DNA of 64,000 bases, taken from the NCBI GenBank assembly GCA_029781795.1, contig JAKOWB010000077.1:1-64000 (forward strand), written 5' to 3'. The position numbers and the translations under genes were made by a program. Origin of the DNA: Pseudomonadota bacterium (lineage in GTDB: Bacteria; Pseudomonadota; Alphaproteobacteria; Kiloniellales; JACOMY01). The notes under the pieces are model-generated. The model saw only the letters and a program-made list of their open reading frames with translations. It was not told the DNA's origin and did no database searches. Positions 21,560-31,918 of the stretch are shown here, in pieces (position 1 is the first letter of the stretch; each line of letters starts with the position of its first letter).

Positions 21560-22936
21560 ATGAAGGTCATCATCTGCGGCGCCGGCCAGGTCGGCTTCAA
21601 TATCGCGCGCTACCTGGCGGCCGAGGACAACGACATCACCATCATCGACATGTCGGCCGAGATCATCCAGAAGGCGACCGACACGCTGGACGTGCAGGGC
21701 ATCGTCGGCCACGCCGCCTATCCCGACGTGCTGTCGCGCGCCGGCGCCAAGAAGGCCGACATGCTGATCGCCGTCACCCAGACGGACGAGGTCAACATGG
21801 TGGCCTGCCAGGTCGCGGCCTCGCTGTTCGACGTGCCGACCAAGGTGGCGCGGGTGCGCAACCAGAGCTACCTGGACCCGCTGTGGAGCGACCTCTACAG
21901 CAGCGGCAACCTGCCGATCGACGTCATCATCTCGCCCGAGATCGAGGTGGCGCAGGCGGTCGCCCGCCGCCTCGCCGTGCCAGGCGCTTTCGACGCCGTC
22001 GCCATGGCCGGTGGCCTCGTCACGCTGCTCGGCGTGCGCTGCACCGCCGACACGCCGATCCTCAACACGCCGCTGTGGCAGCTCACCGAGCTCTTCCCCG
22101 ATCTCTCGCTGACCATCGTCGGCATCTGGCGGCAGAACACTGGCATCGTGCCCGCTTCGGACGAGCGCCTCTACGAGGGCGACGACGTCTACGCCCTGGT
22201 CGACAGCAGCCACATGGCGCGCGCCATGGCCGCCTTCGGCCACGAGGAGCGCGAGGCGCGCCGCGTGGTGGTGCTGGGCGGCGGCAACATCGGCCTCTAT
22301 CTCGCCAAGACGGTGGAGAAGAACTCGCCGCACGTGGCGCTGAAGATCGTCGAGATGAACAAGGACCGCGCCGCCTTCGTGGCGCAGAACCTCGAGCGCT
22401 CGGTGGTCATCAACGGCTCCGCCCTCGACCAGGAGATCCTGGAGGAGGTGATGGTCGAGACGGCGGAAACCGTTGTCGCGGTGACCGACGACGACGAGAC
22501 CAACATCCTGGCCTCGCTGCTGGCCAAGCGGCAGGGCTGCCAGCGCGCCGTCACGCTGATCAACAAGACCACCTATGGCCCGCTGATCGGCACGCTGGGC
22601 ATCGACGCCGTGGTCAGCCCGCGCGCCATCACCGTGTCGAAGATCCTGCAGCACGTGCGCCGCGGCCGCATCCGCTCGGTCCATTCGATCTCGGAAGGCT
22701 TCGGCGAGGTGATCGAGGCCGAGGCGCTGGAGACCTCGAGCCTGGTCGGCGTGCCGATCCGCGATGCCAAGCTGCCGGACGACGTGCACATCGGCGCGCT
22801 GGTCCGCGGCAACCAGGTGATCATGCCGCGCGGCGACACGGTGATCCGCGCCGGCGACCTGGTGATCATTTTCGCCGCCACCGGCGCGGTGAAGAAGATC
22901 GAGAAGCTCTTCGCCGTCAAACTGGAGTTCTTCTGA
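21560..22936 (+). CDS. trkA: Trk potassium uptake peripheral protein TrkA
   Basis: A 458-residue cytosolic regulator of Trk-type potassium channels. It is a duplicated RCK protein: a first Rossmann nucleotide-binding motif (IICGAGQVGFNIARYLA) with TrkA-C domain, then a second (VVVLGGGNIGLYLAKTVE) with TrkA-C domain. NAD-binding acidic residues follow each first half. Its place right after ntrX is conserved in alphaproteobacteria. The stop overlaps the start of the aminotransferase gene (TGATG). Confidence 0.95.
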   Translation: MKVIICGAGQVGFNIARYLAAEDNDITIIDMSAEIIQKATDTLDVQGIVGHAAYPDVLSRAGAKKADMLIAVTQTDEVNMVACQVAASLFDVPTKVARVRNQSYLDPLWSDLYSSGNLPIDVIISPEIEVAQAVARRLAVPGAFDAVAMAGGLVTLLGVRCTADTPILNTPLWQLTELFPDLSLTIVGIWRQNTGIVPASDERLYEGDDVYALVDSSHMARAMAAFGHEEREARRVVVLGGGNIGLYLAKTVEKNSPHVALKIVEMNKDRAAFVAQNLERSVVINGSALDQEILEEVMVETAETVVAVTDDDETNILASLLAKRQGCQRAVTLINKTTYGPLIGTLGIDAVVSPRAITVSKILQHVRRGRIRSVHSISEGFGEVIEAEALETSSLVGVPIRDAKLPDDVHIGALVRGNQVIMPRGDTVIRAGDLVIIFAATGAVKKIEKLFAVKLEFF

Positions 22937-23799
22937 TGCCGCGTCTGGCCTATGTGAACGGTCGCTTCCTGCCCCATCGCGGCGCCCAGGTACACATCGA
23001 GGATCGCGGCTACCAGTTCGCCGACGGCGTCTACGAGGTGGTGCCGGTGGCGCACGGCCGCCTGGTGGACGAGGAGCTGCACCTCGACCGCCTGGAGCGC
23101 TCGCTGCGGGAACTGCGTATCCCCATGCCGATGAAGCGCGAGGCGTTGAAGCTGGTGTCGCACGAGCTGGCGCGGCGCAACGGGCTGACCTACGGCTTCG
23201 TCTACATGCAGGTGACGCGGGGCGTTGCGCCGCGCGACCACAAGTTCCCCAAGAGCGTCCGCCCGGCGCTGGTGATGACCACGCGGCAGATGAAGCCGGC
23301 GGGCGAGAAGACCCTGGCCGAAGGCATCCGGGTGATCACCGTGCCGGACATCCGCTGGAAGCGGCGCGACATCAAGTCGACCTCGCTGCTGCCCAACTGC
23401 CTTGCCAAGCAGCAGGCCTACGAGGCCGGCGCCGCCGAGGCCTGGCTGGTCGACGACGACGGCACCGTCACCGAGGGCAGCTCGACCAACGCCTGGATCG
23501 TCACCAGGGACGGCCGGATCGTTACCCGCAAGGCGACGCAGGACATCCTGAACGGCATCACCCGGCAGGTGCTGGTCAAGGTGGCGGAGGAGGAGGGGCT
23601 GACCCTGGAGGAGCGTCCCTTCACCGTCGCCGAGGCCTATGACGCCAAGGAGGCCTTCCTCACCTCTTCGACCAACTTCGTCATGCCGATTACCCGCATC
23701 GACGAGCGATCGGTCGGCAATGGCCATCCGGGAGAGATCACCGGCAAGCTGAGGCGCGCCTACATCGCCACCTTCGCGCCGGACGGCGGGGTGCGCTGA
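22936..23799 (+). CDS. dat: D-amino acid aminotransferase
   Basis: A 287-residue fold-type IV PLP enzyme that interconverts D-amino acids and 2-oxo acids, for example supplying D-Glu and D-Ala for peptidoglycan. The N-terminal YVNGRFLPHRGAQVHIEDRGYQFADGVYEV block is diagnostic (shown here only as landmarks Y6, N8, E22, D23, F28). The PLP Lys is K147 in RDIKSTSLLPN, and EGSSTNAW binds the cofactor phosphate. Branched-chain aminotransferases share the fold, but the RDIKS and DRGYQFADG forms favour D-amino acid aminotransferase. It overlaps trkA and the following HAD gene by one base each. Confidence 0.9.
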   Translation: MPRLAYVNGRFLPHRGAQVHIEDRGYQFADGVYEVVPVAHGRLVDEELHLDRLERSLRELRIPMPMKREALKLVSHELARRNGLTYGFVYMQVTRGVAPRDHKFPKSVRPALVMTTRQMKPAGEKTLAEGIRVITVPDIRWKRRDIKSTSLLPNCLAKQQAYEAGAAEAWLVDDDGTVTEGSSTNAWIVTRDGRIVTRKATQDILNGITRQVLVKVAEEEGLTLEERPFTVAEAYDAKEAFLTSSTNFVMPITRIDERSVGNGHPGEITGKLRRAYIATFAPDGGVR

Positions 23800-24455
23800 T
23801 GGCCGGCCTGCCGCGGCCCCGCGCCATCCTGTTCGACTGGGACAACACGCTGGTCGACACCTGGACCGTGATCCACGCCGCCCTGGTGCCGACCTTCGAG
23901 GCCATGGGCCTCGCGCCCTGGACGCTGGAGGAGTGCCGCCAGCGGGTCCGCGGCTCGGCCCGCGACGAGTTTCCCAAGCTCTTCGGCGAGCGCACGGCGG
24001 AGGCGACGAAGCTCTTCTACGAGCACTTCGAGGCGACGCACCTGGACCTGCTGCGCGAACTGCCGGATGCCGGCGCGCTTCTTGCCGGGCTGGCCGGGCA
24101 GGGCCTCTACCTCGGTGTCGTCTCCAACAAGCGCGGCACGACGCTGCGCAAGGAAGCGGCGCACATCGGCTGGGACGGGCACTTCCGCCGCCTGGTGGGC
24201 GCCACCGACGCCGCGCGCGACAAGCCGGCGCCGGACCCGGTGATCCTGGCGCTGTCGGAGCAGGGTGGCGGCGTGCCGGACGGAGCGGTCTGGTTCGTCG
24301 GCGACACCGACATCGACATGCTCTGCGCGGTGAACGCCGGCTGCACGCCCGTCCTGCTGCGCCCCGATGCGCCGCAGCCCGGTGAATTTCAAGGCTGCAT
24401 GCCGAATTTGCATGTGCCGGACTGCCGCGCACTCGCGGAGTTGCTTGTCGGCTGA
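23799..24455 (+). CDS. HAD family hydrolase (phosphoglycolate phosphatase-like)
   Basis: A 218-residue haloacid-dehalogenase superfamily phosphatase. Motif I is LFDWDNTLVDT (D13, D15), motif II VVSNKRGTTLR, the Lys is in RDKPAPDP and motif IV is GDTDIDM. The helical cap between motifs I and II (type C1) resembles Gph/PGP-like enzymes. The exact substrate is not evident. It is translationally coupled to dat (TGATG), and hfq follows after a 133-base leader. Confidence 0.85.
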   Translation: MAGLPRPRAILFDWDNTLVDTWTVIHAALVPTFEAMGLAPWTLEECRQRVRGSARDEFPKLFGERTAEATKLFYEHFEATHLDLLRELPDAGALLAGLAGQGLYLGVVSNKRGTTLRKEAAHIGWDGHFRRLVGATDAARDKPAPDPVILALSEQGGGVPDGAVWFVGDTDIDMLCAVNAGCTPVLLRPDAPQPGEFQGCMPNLHVPDCRALAELLVG

Positions 24456-24563
24456 AGCCTCCGGCGTCTAAAGTCCGGCCAGAGGGACCGCGTGGCGCGG
24501 CCGGCCTAACGCCGGTTGTCGGACGCGGTTAGACCCCACAAGTAAGAAGACCAACGAAGAGCG

Positions 24564-24578
24564 AAGAACAAGAAGAGG
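24564..24578 (+). promoter_or_regulatory. (ARN)5 tract in the hfq leader, overlapping the ribosome site
   Basis: AAG-AAC-AAG-AAG-AGG is five consecutive A-R-N triplets, the motif bound by the distal face of Hfq. It ends in the AAGAGGGG ribosome site of hfq (ATG at 24589). The whole leader from 24539 is strikingly A/G-rich for this genome. Binding by Hfq here would block its own translation, comparable to the autoregulation known in E. coli. Confidence 0.5.
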
Positions 24579-24588
24579 GGTTAAAGCG

Positions 24589-24846
24589 ATGGCCGCCGAA
24601 AAGCCGCAGAACGTGCAGGACGTCTTCCTGAACACGATCCGCAAGAACAAGGTCCCGGTCACCATCTTCCTGGTGAACGGCGTGAAGCTGCAGGGCATCA
24701 TCACCTGGTTCGACAACTTCTCGGTGCTGCTGCGCCGGGATGCCCACTCGCAGCTGGTATACAAGCACGCCATTTCCACCGTCATGCCGGCCACGCCGGT
24801 CTCGCTCTTCGAAGGGGCGAAAGACGAGGAGGGCGGCGACGCCTAG
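24589..24846 (+). CDS. hfq: RNA chaperone Hfq
   Basis: An 85-residue Sm-like RNA chaperone that pairs small RNAs with mRNAs. Sm1 is visible as [25 protein letters not shown] and [17 protein letters not shown], and Sm2 as [13 protein letters not shown] (YKHAIST is the hallmark, with the proximal-face His). The short acidic tail (DEEGGDA) is typical of alphaproteobacteria. The neighbours ntrYX-trkA upstream and hflX downstream match the conserved order. Confidence 0.97.
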   Translation: MAAEKPQNVQDVFLNTIRKNKVPVTIFLVNGVKLQGIITWFDNFSVLLRRDAHSQLVYKHAISTVMPATPVSLFEGAKDEEGGDA

Positions 24847-24934
24847 ATCGCCCGACGAGCCGGAGGACGAGGAAGCCCAGCAGCTGGCCGGACGCCGGCG
24901 GAAGGGCGAGCCCCTCGACCTGCGCCGTCCGCCG

Positions 24935-26191
24935 ATGCGGACGCTGGTCATCCATCCAGACCGCCGCCTGCCGGGCGTCCTGCGCTCGGCCGAGGCGCGG
25001 CTTGAGGAGGCTGTCGGCCTGGCCGAGGCCATCGAGCTGGAGATCGCCGGCGCCGAGGCGCTGCGCCTCGACAAGCCGACGCCGGCGACCTTCCTCGGCT
25101 CCGGCCAGGTGGAGCGGCTGAAACAGCGCATCGAGGCCGAGAAGATCGGCCTGGTCGTGGTCGACGCCGCGCTGTCCCCCGTACAGCAGCGCAACCTGGA
25201 GCGCGCCTGGCAGGCCAAGGTCATCGACCGCACCGGCCTGATCCTCGAGATCTTCGGCCGCCGCGCCCGCACCCGCGAGGGACAGATGCAGGTGGAGCGC
25301 GCCTCGCTGGCCTACCAGCGCTCGCGCCTGGTGCGCTCCTGGACCCACCTCGAGCGGCAGCGCGGCGGCTTCGGCTTCCTCGGCGGCCCGGGCGAAAGCC
25401 AGCTCGAGATCGACCGGCGCCTCATCGCCGACCGTATCGACCGCATCGACCAGGAGCTGGAACGGGTGAAGCGCACCCGGCACGAGCAGCGCAAGGGCCG
25501 CGAGATCCCGGTGGTCGCCCTGGTCGGCTATACCAACGCCGGCAAGTCGACACTGTTCAACCGCCTGACCCAGGCCGGCGTCTTCGCCGAGAACCTGCTC
25601 TTCGCCACGCTCGATCCGACCATGCGGCAGATGAAGCTGCCGAGCGGCCGCGCCGTGGTGATGTCCGACACGGTCGGCTTCATCTCCGAGCTGCCGACCC
25701 AACTGGTCGCCGCCTTCCGCGCCACGCTGGAGGAGGTGCTGGAAGCGGACCTCATCCTGCATGTGCGCGACGCCGCGCATCCCGACAGCCTGGCACAGCG
25801 CGAGGACGTGCTGCAGGTACTGGGCGAGCTGGGCGTCGATGCCGAACACGACGAGAGCGTCATCGAGGTGATGAACAAGGTCGACCTGCTGCCGGCCGAG
25901 GCGCACGACAAGCTGCTGGAGCAGGCCAGGCGCGACCCTGGGATCCTGGCGGTCTCGGCCGTCACCGGCGAGGGGCTGGAGCTGCTGTTCCAGCGCCTTG
26001 AGGAGCGGCTGGGCGCGGGCGAGGTGATCCGCGACTTGGTGCTGCCGCTGGCCGACGGTGCCACCCAGGCCTGGCTCCATGCCAACGGCCAGGTGCTGGC
26101 CCGCCGCGACGAGGGCGAGAGCGCCTACATCCGGGTGCGCCTGACGCCCGAGGCAGCGGAGAAGCTGGACCACCGCCTGCGGCGGCGCTGA
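24935..26191 (+). CDS. hflX: Ribosome-associated GTPase HflX
   Basis: A 418-residue translational GTPase that binds the ribosomal 50S subunit and helps rescue stalled or heat-damaged ribosomes. The N-terminal domain has THLERQRGGFGFLGGPGESQ (glycine-rich linker with QRGG and GPGE). The G domain has G1 GYTNAGKST, G3 DTVGFI and G4 NKVD. The start is uncertain: the frame is open back into hfq, and charged residues (DEPEDEEAQQL) precede the ATG at 24935 without an ATG, GTG or TTG of their own. An ATG at 24740 inside hfq is the only upstream option and would give a 483-residue product. Confidence 0.92.
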   Translation: MRTLVIHPDRRLPGVLRSAEARLEEAVGLAEAIELEIAGAEALRLDKPTPATFLGSGQVERLKQRIEAEKIGLVVVDAALSPVQQRNLERAWQAKVIDRTGLILEIFGRRARTREGQMQVERASLAYQRSRLVRSWTHLERQRGGFGFLGGPGESQLEIDRRLIADRIDRIDQELERVKRTRHEQRKGREIPVVALVGYTNAGKSTLFNRLTQAGVFAENLLFATLDPTMRQMKLPSGRAVVMSDTVGFISELPTQLVAAFRATLEEVLEADLILHVRDAAHPDSLAQREDVLQVLGELGVDAEHDESVIEVMNKVDLLPAEAHDKLLEQARRDPGILAVSAVTGEGLELLFQRLEERLGAGEVIRDLVLPLADGATQAWLHANGQVLARRDEGESAYIRVRLTPEAAEKLDHRLRRR

Positions 26192-26228
26192 GACGCCGGT
26201 CAAGGGCCTCGTCGAATCGCAGCGAAGC

Positions 26229-26258
26229 CTTGACCCGCCAGGGCTTTATCCCCCATAT
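26229..26258 (+). promoter_or_regulatory. Sigma32-type heat-shock promoter of groESL
   Basis: CTTGACC at 26229-26235 and CCCCATAT at 26251-26258, separated by 15 bases, closely match the heat-shock sigma factor pattern (CTTGAAA, 13-15 bases, CCCCATNT). A sigma70 reading (TTGACC, 17-18 bases, CATATA) overlaps it. The CIRCE element lies immediately downstream, near the expected transcription start. Confidence 0.75.
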
Positions 26259-26269
26259 AGCGCCCGCGT

Positions 26270-26296
26270 TTGGCACTCGCCTGGCGTGAGTGCTAG
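26270..26296. promoter_or_regulatory. CIRCE operator (HrcA binding site)
   Basis: TTGGCACTC, nine bases, GAGTGCTAG. This matches the CIRCE consensus TTAGCACTC-N9-GAGTGCTAA at 16 of 18 positions with the exact spacer, and the two differences (G26272 and G26296) each break one arm-to-arm pair only slightly. CIRCE is the operator of the heat-shock repressor HrcA. It sits between the promoter and groES. hrcA itself is not in the window. Confidence 0.92.
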
Positions 26297-26359
26297 CAGT
26301 CCGGCCGTCAGGCTGGGCCACGGGACGAACAACCAAGCAATTCCAAGGAGATAATCCCC

Positions 26360-26653
26360 ATGAAGTTCAGGCCGCTGGGCGACCGCGTCGTGGTCGAGGC
26401 GCTGGAAGGCGAGGAGAAGACGGCGGGCGGCATCATCATCCCCGACACCGCCAAGGAGAAGCCGATGCAGGGCAAGGTCATCGCGGTGGGCCCCGGCGCC
26501 CGCGGCGACGACGGCAAGGTGACCCCGCTCGACGTCAAGAAGGGCGACAAGATCCTCTACGGCAAGTGGTCGGGCACCGAGGTCAAGCTGGACGGCAAGA
26601 CCCTGCTCATCATGCGCGAGAGCGACATCATGGGGATCATCGAGGGCAAGTAA
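26360..26653 (+). CDS. groES: Co-chaperonin GroES
   Basis: A 97-residue co-chaperonin that caps the GroEL ring. The start [20 protein letters not shown], the mobile-loop segment [16 protein letters not shown] and the C-terminal [20 protein letters not shown] are standard. An AAGGAG ribosome site lies 8 bases before the ATG. It is the first gene of groESL under the sigma32/CIRCE control region, and groEL begins 46 bases later. Confidence 0.98.
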   Translation: MKFRPLGDRVVVEALEGEEKTAGGIIIPDTAKEKPMQGKVIAVGPGARGDDGKVTPLDVKKGDKILYGKWSGTEVKLDGKTLLIMRESDIMGIIEGK

Positions 26654-26681
26654 GCCGCCCTCGGATCAGGACATCAGTTAG

Positions 26682-28358
<1,677 letters not shown>

Positions 28359-28388
28359 GTCCCGCGCTGCACCCAAGCGGCTTGAGGA

Positions 28389-28428
28389 GAAGGGGTCGCG
28401 GGTTCGCCCGCGGCCCCTTCGTCTTTTT
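28389..28428 (+). terminator. Intrinsic terminator of groESL with UUCG tetraloop
   Basis: A 14-bp stem (28389-28402 with 28407-28420) is closed by the extra-stable TTCG tetraloop and followed by GTCTTTTT. All pairs are canonical except one G-T. It lies 30 bases after the groEL stop. Confidence 0.93.
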
Positions 28429-28476
28429 GCCGCGGAGGGGCTTCCGCCGACCGCCCTGGCGCGTTAGCTCTGGGGC

Positions 28477-29295
28477 ATGGCCCACATCGACCCGGACCGC
28501 GTCGCCGACCTGATCGTCGAGGTCGCCGCCGCCGAGATCGTCCCGCGCTTCCAGAAGCTGGCCCACGGCGACATCAGCGAGAAGGCCGGCGGCGAGCTGG
28601 TGACCGTCGCCGACGTTGCGGCGGAGCGGGCGCTGGAACGGCGCCTCAAGGACCTGCTGCCCGGCTCGGTCGTGGTGGGCGAGGAGGCAGTGGCGGCCCA
28701 ACCCGGGGTCATCGACCTGCTGACCGGCGAGGATCCCGTCTGGGTCATCGACCCGATCGACGGCACCGGCAACTTCTCGCGCGGGGTGGAGAACTTCGCC
28801 GTGCAGCTCGCCCTGGTCCGCCGCGGCGTCAGCGAGGCCGGCTGGATCTACGCGCCGATCCTGCAGCGCCGCGCCGTCGCCGAGCGCGGCAGCGGCGCGC
28901 TGCTCGACGGTCGCCGGGCGGCGATCCGCCCGACCCAGCGCCCGCCGGCAGAGCTGAAGGGCACGCTGCACGCCGGCATGTTCTCGACACCCGAGCTGGG
29001 GCGCCTGATGCAGCAGCGGCGCAGCCGCGTCGACGCACAGAAGAGCAAGCAGGCGGCCTCGGTCGAGTACCTGCGCCTGCTGGGCGGCGAGATGGACTTC
29101 TCCTTCTTCACCAAGCTGAAGCCCTGGGACCATGCGCCTGGATGCCTGGCGCTGCAGGAGGCCGGCGCGGTCTGCCGCTTCACCGACGACGGCGCGGACT
29201 ACACGCCGCTGCGCCACCTCGGCATCGGCCTGCTGCTGGCACCCGACGGCGCGACCTGGGAGCGCTTGCGAGACGTCCTGCTGGGCGAGGTCTAG
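28477..29295 (+). CDS. Inositol monophosphatase family protein
   Basis: A 272-residue Mg-dependent phosphatase of the IMPase/SuhB/HisN superfamily. The metal-binding motifs are GEEAVAA (E69, E70) and WVIDPIDGTGNF (D92, D95, G96, T97). The second motif, near the C-terminus, is WDHAPGCLALQEAGA. The substrate could be inositol phosphate, histidinol phosphate or another sugar phosphate; the sequence alone does not decide. The start is an ATG within GGGGC purines. It is followed tail-to-tail, three bases away, by the minus-strand cytochrome bd operon. Confidence 0.85.
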   Translation: MAHIDPDRVADLIVEVAAAEIVPRFQKLAHGDISEKAGGELVTVADVAAERALERRLKDLLPGSVVVGEEAVAAQPGVIDLLTGEDPVWVIDPIDGTGNFSRGVENFAVQLALVRRGVSEAGWIYAPILQRRAVAERGSGALLDGRRAAIRPTQRPPAELKGTLHAGMFSTPELGRLMQQRRSRVDAQKSKQAASVEYLRLLGGEMDFSFFTKLKPWDHAPGCLALQEAGAVCRFTDDGADYTPLRHLGIGLLLAPDGATWERLRDVLLGEV

Positions 29296-29298
29296 GCC

Positions 29299-29424
29299 CT
29301 AGAGGCCCATCAGCCACTTCACCAGCCAGACCAGGGCGGCGGTGCCGCCGAAGCCGACGATCCAGAGGCCGAGGAACCAGGCCCACTGGCGGCTGCGCCA
29401 CTTCAGGGTGCGCTTGATGCTCAA
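29299..29424 (-). CDS. DUF2474 small membrane protein of cytochrome bd
   Basis: A 41-residue protein that is easy to miss because it begins with TTG, overlapping the cydB stop (TTGA). It has a basic N-terminus (SIKRTLKWRSRQ) and one membrane segment (WAWFLGLWIVGFGGTAALVW). This matches the DUF2474 pattern of tiny proteins encoded just after cydB/cioB. By analogy with CydX of E. coli it is probably a small subunit that stabilises the oxidase; that role is inferred. Confidence 0.75.
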   Translation of the reverse strand: MSIKRTLKWRSRQWAWFLGLWIVGFGGTAALVWLVKWLMGL

Positions 29425-30425
29425 TGGTAATGCTCGCCGCGGACCTTGCCGCGGAACACCCAGTAGCTGTAGGCGGTGTAGGCCAGCACGACCGGCACCA
29501 TGACGGCGACGCCGACGATCAGGAAGAGCTGGCTGCTGCGCGCCGAGCTGGCCTCCCAGATCGAGATGCCGGGCGGGATCACGTTGGGCCAGAGGGAGAT
29601 GGCGAGCCCGGCATAGGACAGCACGAAAAGCCCCATCGCCAGCAGGAAGGGCTGGCGGTCGCGCCGCTGCCTGACCGCGCGCAGGATCAGCAGGGCGACC
29701 AGGCCCACGAGGATCGGGACCGGCGCCAGGAAGGCGATGTTGGGCCAGTCGAACCAGCGCTCGGCGATCGGCGCGCGCTCCAGCGGCGTCCAGATCGAGA
29801 CGCCCGCCAGGACCGCCAGGACGAGGCCCAGCAGCGGCAGGATCATGCCCCAGAGGCGCTGCTGCAGCGCTCCCTCGGTCTTCAGCACCAGCCAGGCGGC
29901 GCCGAGCAGGGCATAGCCTGCCACCAGGCCAAGGCCGACGAAGACCGAGAAGGGGGTGAGCCAGTCGAAGGCGCCGCCGGCGAAGGCGCGGCCCTCGACC
30001 GCTATGCCCTGGATGAAGCCGCCCAGCGCGGCGCCCTGCATCAAGGTCGCCAGCATCGAGCCGCCCATGAAGGCGAGGTCCCACCAGCGCCGCCCCCGGT
30101 CGCCGGCCTTGAAGCGGAATTCGAAGGCGACGCCGCGGAAGACCAGGGCGACCAGCATGAGGATCAGCGGCTGGTAGAGCGCCGGCAGCAGCACGGCATA
30201 GGCGAGGGGAAAGGCGCCGAAGAGGCCGGCGCCGCCCAGCACCATCCAGGTCTCGTTGCCGTCCCAGACCGGCGCCACGGTGTTCATCATGGTGTCGCGG
30301 TCGGCCTTGTCCCGGAAGAAGGGGAAGAGGATGCCGATGCCGAGGTCGAAGCCGTCCATCAGCACGTACATGATGACGCCGAAGGCGATGGCGGCGGCCC
30401 AGATCAGCGGCAGGTCGATGTCCAT
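29421..30425 (-). CDS. cydB: Cytochrome bd ubiquinol oxidase subunit II
   Basis: A 334-residue inner-membrane subunit with about eight to nine hydrophobic helices. It has the CydB signatures MYVLMDGFDLGIGILFPF, APVWDGNETWMVLGGAGLFGAFP and FRGVAFEFRF. Together with CydA it forms the quinol oxidase that reduces oxygen at low tension and resists cyanide. The ATG at 30425 lies five bases after the cydA stop, and the small DUF2474 gene overlaps its end. Confidence 0.95.
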   Translation of the reverse strand: MDIDLPLIWAAAIAFGVIMYVLMDGFDLGIGILFPFFRDKADRDTMMNTVAPVWDGNETWMVLGGAGLFGAFPLAYAVLLPALYQPLILMLVALVFRGVAFEFRFKAGDRGRRWWDLAFMGGSMLATLMQGAALGGFIQGIAVEGRAFAGGAFDWLTPFSVFVGLGLVAGYALLGAAWLVLKTEGALQQRLWGMILPLLGLVLAVLAGVSIWTPLERAPIAERWFDWPNIAFLAPVPILVGLVALLILRAVRQRRDRQPFLLAMGLFVLSYAGLAISLWPNVIPPGISIWEASSARSSQLFLIVGVAVMVPVVLAYTAYSYWVFRGKVRGEHYH

Positions 30426-30430
30426 GGCCG

Positions 30431-31807
30431 CTACTCCGCCGGCTCGGCGGCCGAGAGCGGCCGCATGGGCTTGCCGCTGCCGCTGTCGGGCTCCGGCGCC
30501 TCGTCCGGCCCCTTGGCGACGAGCCGCAGGATGTAGAAGAGCCCGGCGCCGAAGACGATGAGGTAGGCGGCGACGAAGAGCGCCAGCGAGAAGCCGACGC
30601 TGCCGACCGGCACCGGCGAGGCGGCGTCGGCGGTCCGCAACAGTCCATAGATCACCCAGGGCTGGCGCCCGGACTCGGTGGTGATCCAGCCACAGAGCAC
30701 GGCAAGGAAACCGGCCGGCCCCATGAGCAGTGCAAGGCGCAGGAACCAGCGGCTGTCGTAGAGCCGCTTCCGCCGTCGCAGCCAGAGGCTGAGCAGACCC
30801 AGGCCCAGCATGGCGAAGCCGATACCGACCATGATGCGGAAGGTCCAGAAGATCAGCGGCGCATTGGGTCGGTCCGCCGGCGCCCATTCCTTCAGGCCCT
30901 TGATCTCGCCGTCCCATTCATGGGTCAGGATCAGGCTGCCGAGATGCGGGATCTCCAGGGCCCACTTCGTCTCCTCGGTCGCCATGTCGGGCCAGCCGAA
31001 GAGGATCAGCGGCGCGCCGCGCTGCGTCTCCCAGTGCCCCTCCATCGCGGCGATCTTGGCCGGCTGATGCTCCAGCGTGTTGAGCCCATGCGCATCGCCG
31101 GCGACGATCTGCAACGGCGTCACCAGCGCCGCCATCCACAGCGCCATGGAGAACATGATCTTCGCCGCCTCGGTGCGCTGGCGGCGGAGCAGGTGCCAGG
31201 CGCCGACCGCGCCGACCGCGAAGGCCGTGGTCAGGTAGGCGGCGAGCACCATGTGGACGAGGCGATAGGGGAAGGAGGGATTGAAGATGATCTCCATCCA
31301 GTCGGCCGGCACGAAGCGCCCGTCGACGACGGCATAGCCGGTCGGCGTGTGCATCCAGGAATTGGCCGAGAGAATCCAGAAGCTGGAGATCAGCGTGCCG
31401 ACTGCGACCAGCAGCGTGGCCAGGAAGTGCAGACCTTTCCCTACGCGGCCCCAGCCGAACAGCATGATGCCGAGGAAGCCAGCCTCGAGGAAGAAGGCGG
31501 TCAGCACCTCGTAGGTCAGCAGCGGGCCGAGGATGTCGCCCGCCAGGTCGCTGAGGCGGCTCCAGTTGGTGCCGAACTGGTAGCTCATCACCACGCCCGA
31601 GACGACGCCCATGCCGAAGGAGACGGCGAAGATGCGCACCCAGAAGCGGTAGAGCTGGCGGTAGACGTCGCGCCCGGTCTTCAGCCAAAGCCCCTCGAGC
31701 ACGGCAAGGTAGCTCGCCAACCCGATGGTGAAGGCGGGGAAGAGGATGTGGAACGAGACGGTGAAGGCGAACTGGATGCGGGCTAGGTCGAGGGCATCTG
31801 CCGTCAT
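30431..31807 (-). CDS. cydA: Cytochrome bd ubiquinol oxidase subunit I (CIO type)
   Basis: A 458-residue heme-bearing subunit. Visible features are the heme b595 ligand region FTVSFHILFPAFTIG (H20), GTNWSRLSDLAGDILGPLL, SANSWMHTPTGY, and the quinol-binding loop around GDAHGLNTLEHQPAKIAAMEGHW. The loop between that region and the next helix (EIKGLKEWAPADRPN) is short, so this is the short Q-loop form known as cyanide-insensitive oxidase (CioA), not the long form of E. coli CydA. AAGGAG precedes the ATG. It leads the cydA-cydB-DUF2474 operon. Confidence 0.95.
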   Translation of the reverse strand: MTADALDLARIQFAFTVSFHILFPAFTIGLASYLAVLEGLWLKTGRDVYRQLYRFWVRIFAVSFGMGVVSGVVMSYQFGTNWSRLSDLAGDILGPLLTYEVLTAFFLEAGFLGIMLFGWGRVGKGLHFLATLLVAVGTLISSFWILSANSWMHTPTGYAVVDGRFVPADWMEIIFNPSFPYRLVHMVLAAYLTTAFAVGAVGAWHLLRRQRTEAAKIMFSMALWMAALVTPLQIVAGDAHGLNTLEHQPAKIAAMEGHWETQRGAPLILFGWPDMATEETKWALEIPHLGSLILTHEWDGEIKGLKEWAPADRPNAPLIFWTFRIMVGIGFAMLGLGLLSLWLRRRKRLYDSRWFLRLALLMGPAGFLAVLCGWITTESGRQPWVIYGLLRTADAASPVPVGSVGFSLALFVAAYLIVFGAGLFYILRLVAKGPDEAPEPDSGSGKPMRPLSAAEPAE

Positions 31808-31918
31808 CGGTCGCTCCTTCGGGGCGGGTGTGCGACAACCTGAAAGTGCGCCCTTGATCCCCGTTGGGCAACCCTTGTGCCCGCGCCACTTGCCGCAGCG
31901 GCGGGCCGCCGCAGAGGC

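Noticed and set aside
31845..31875. Possible FNR box upstream of cydA (TTGAT)
   Set aside because: Only one half-site; the second half (ATCAA at the right spacing) is missing.
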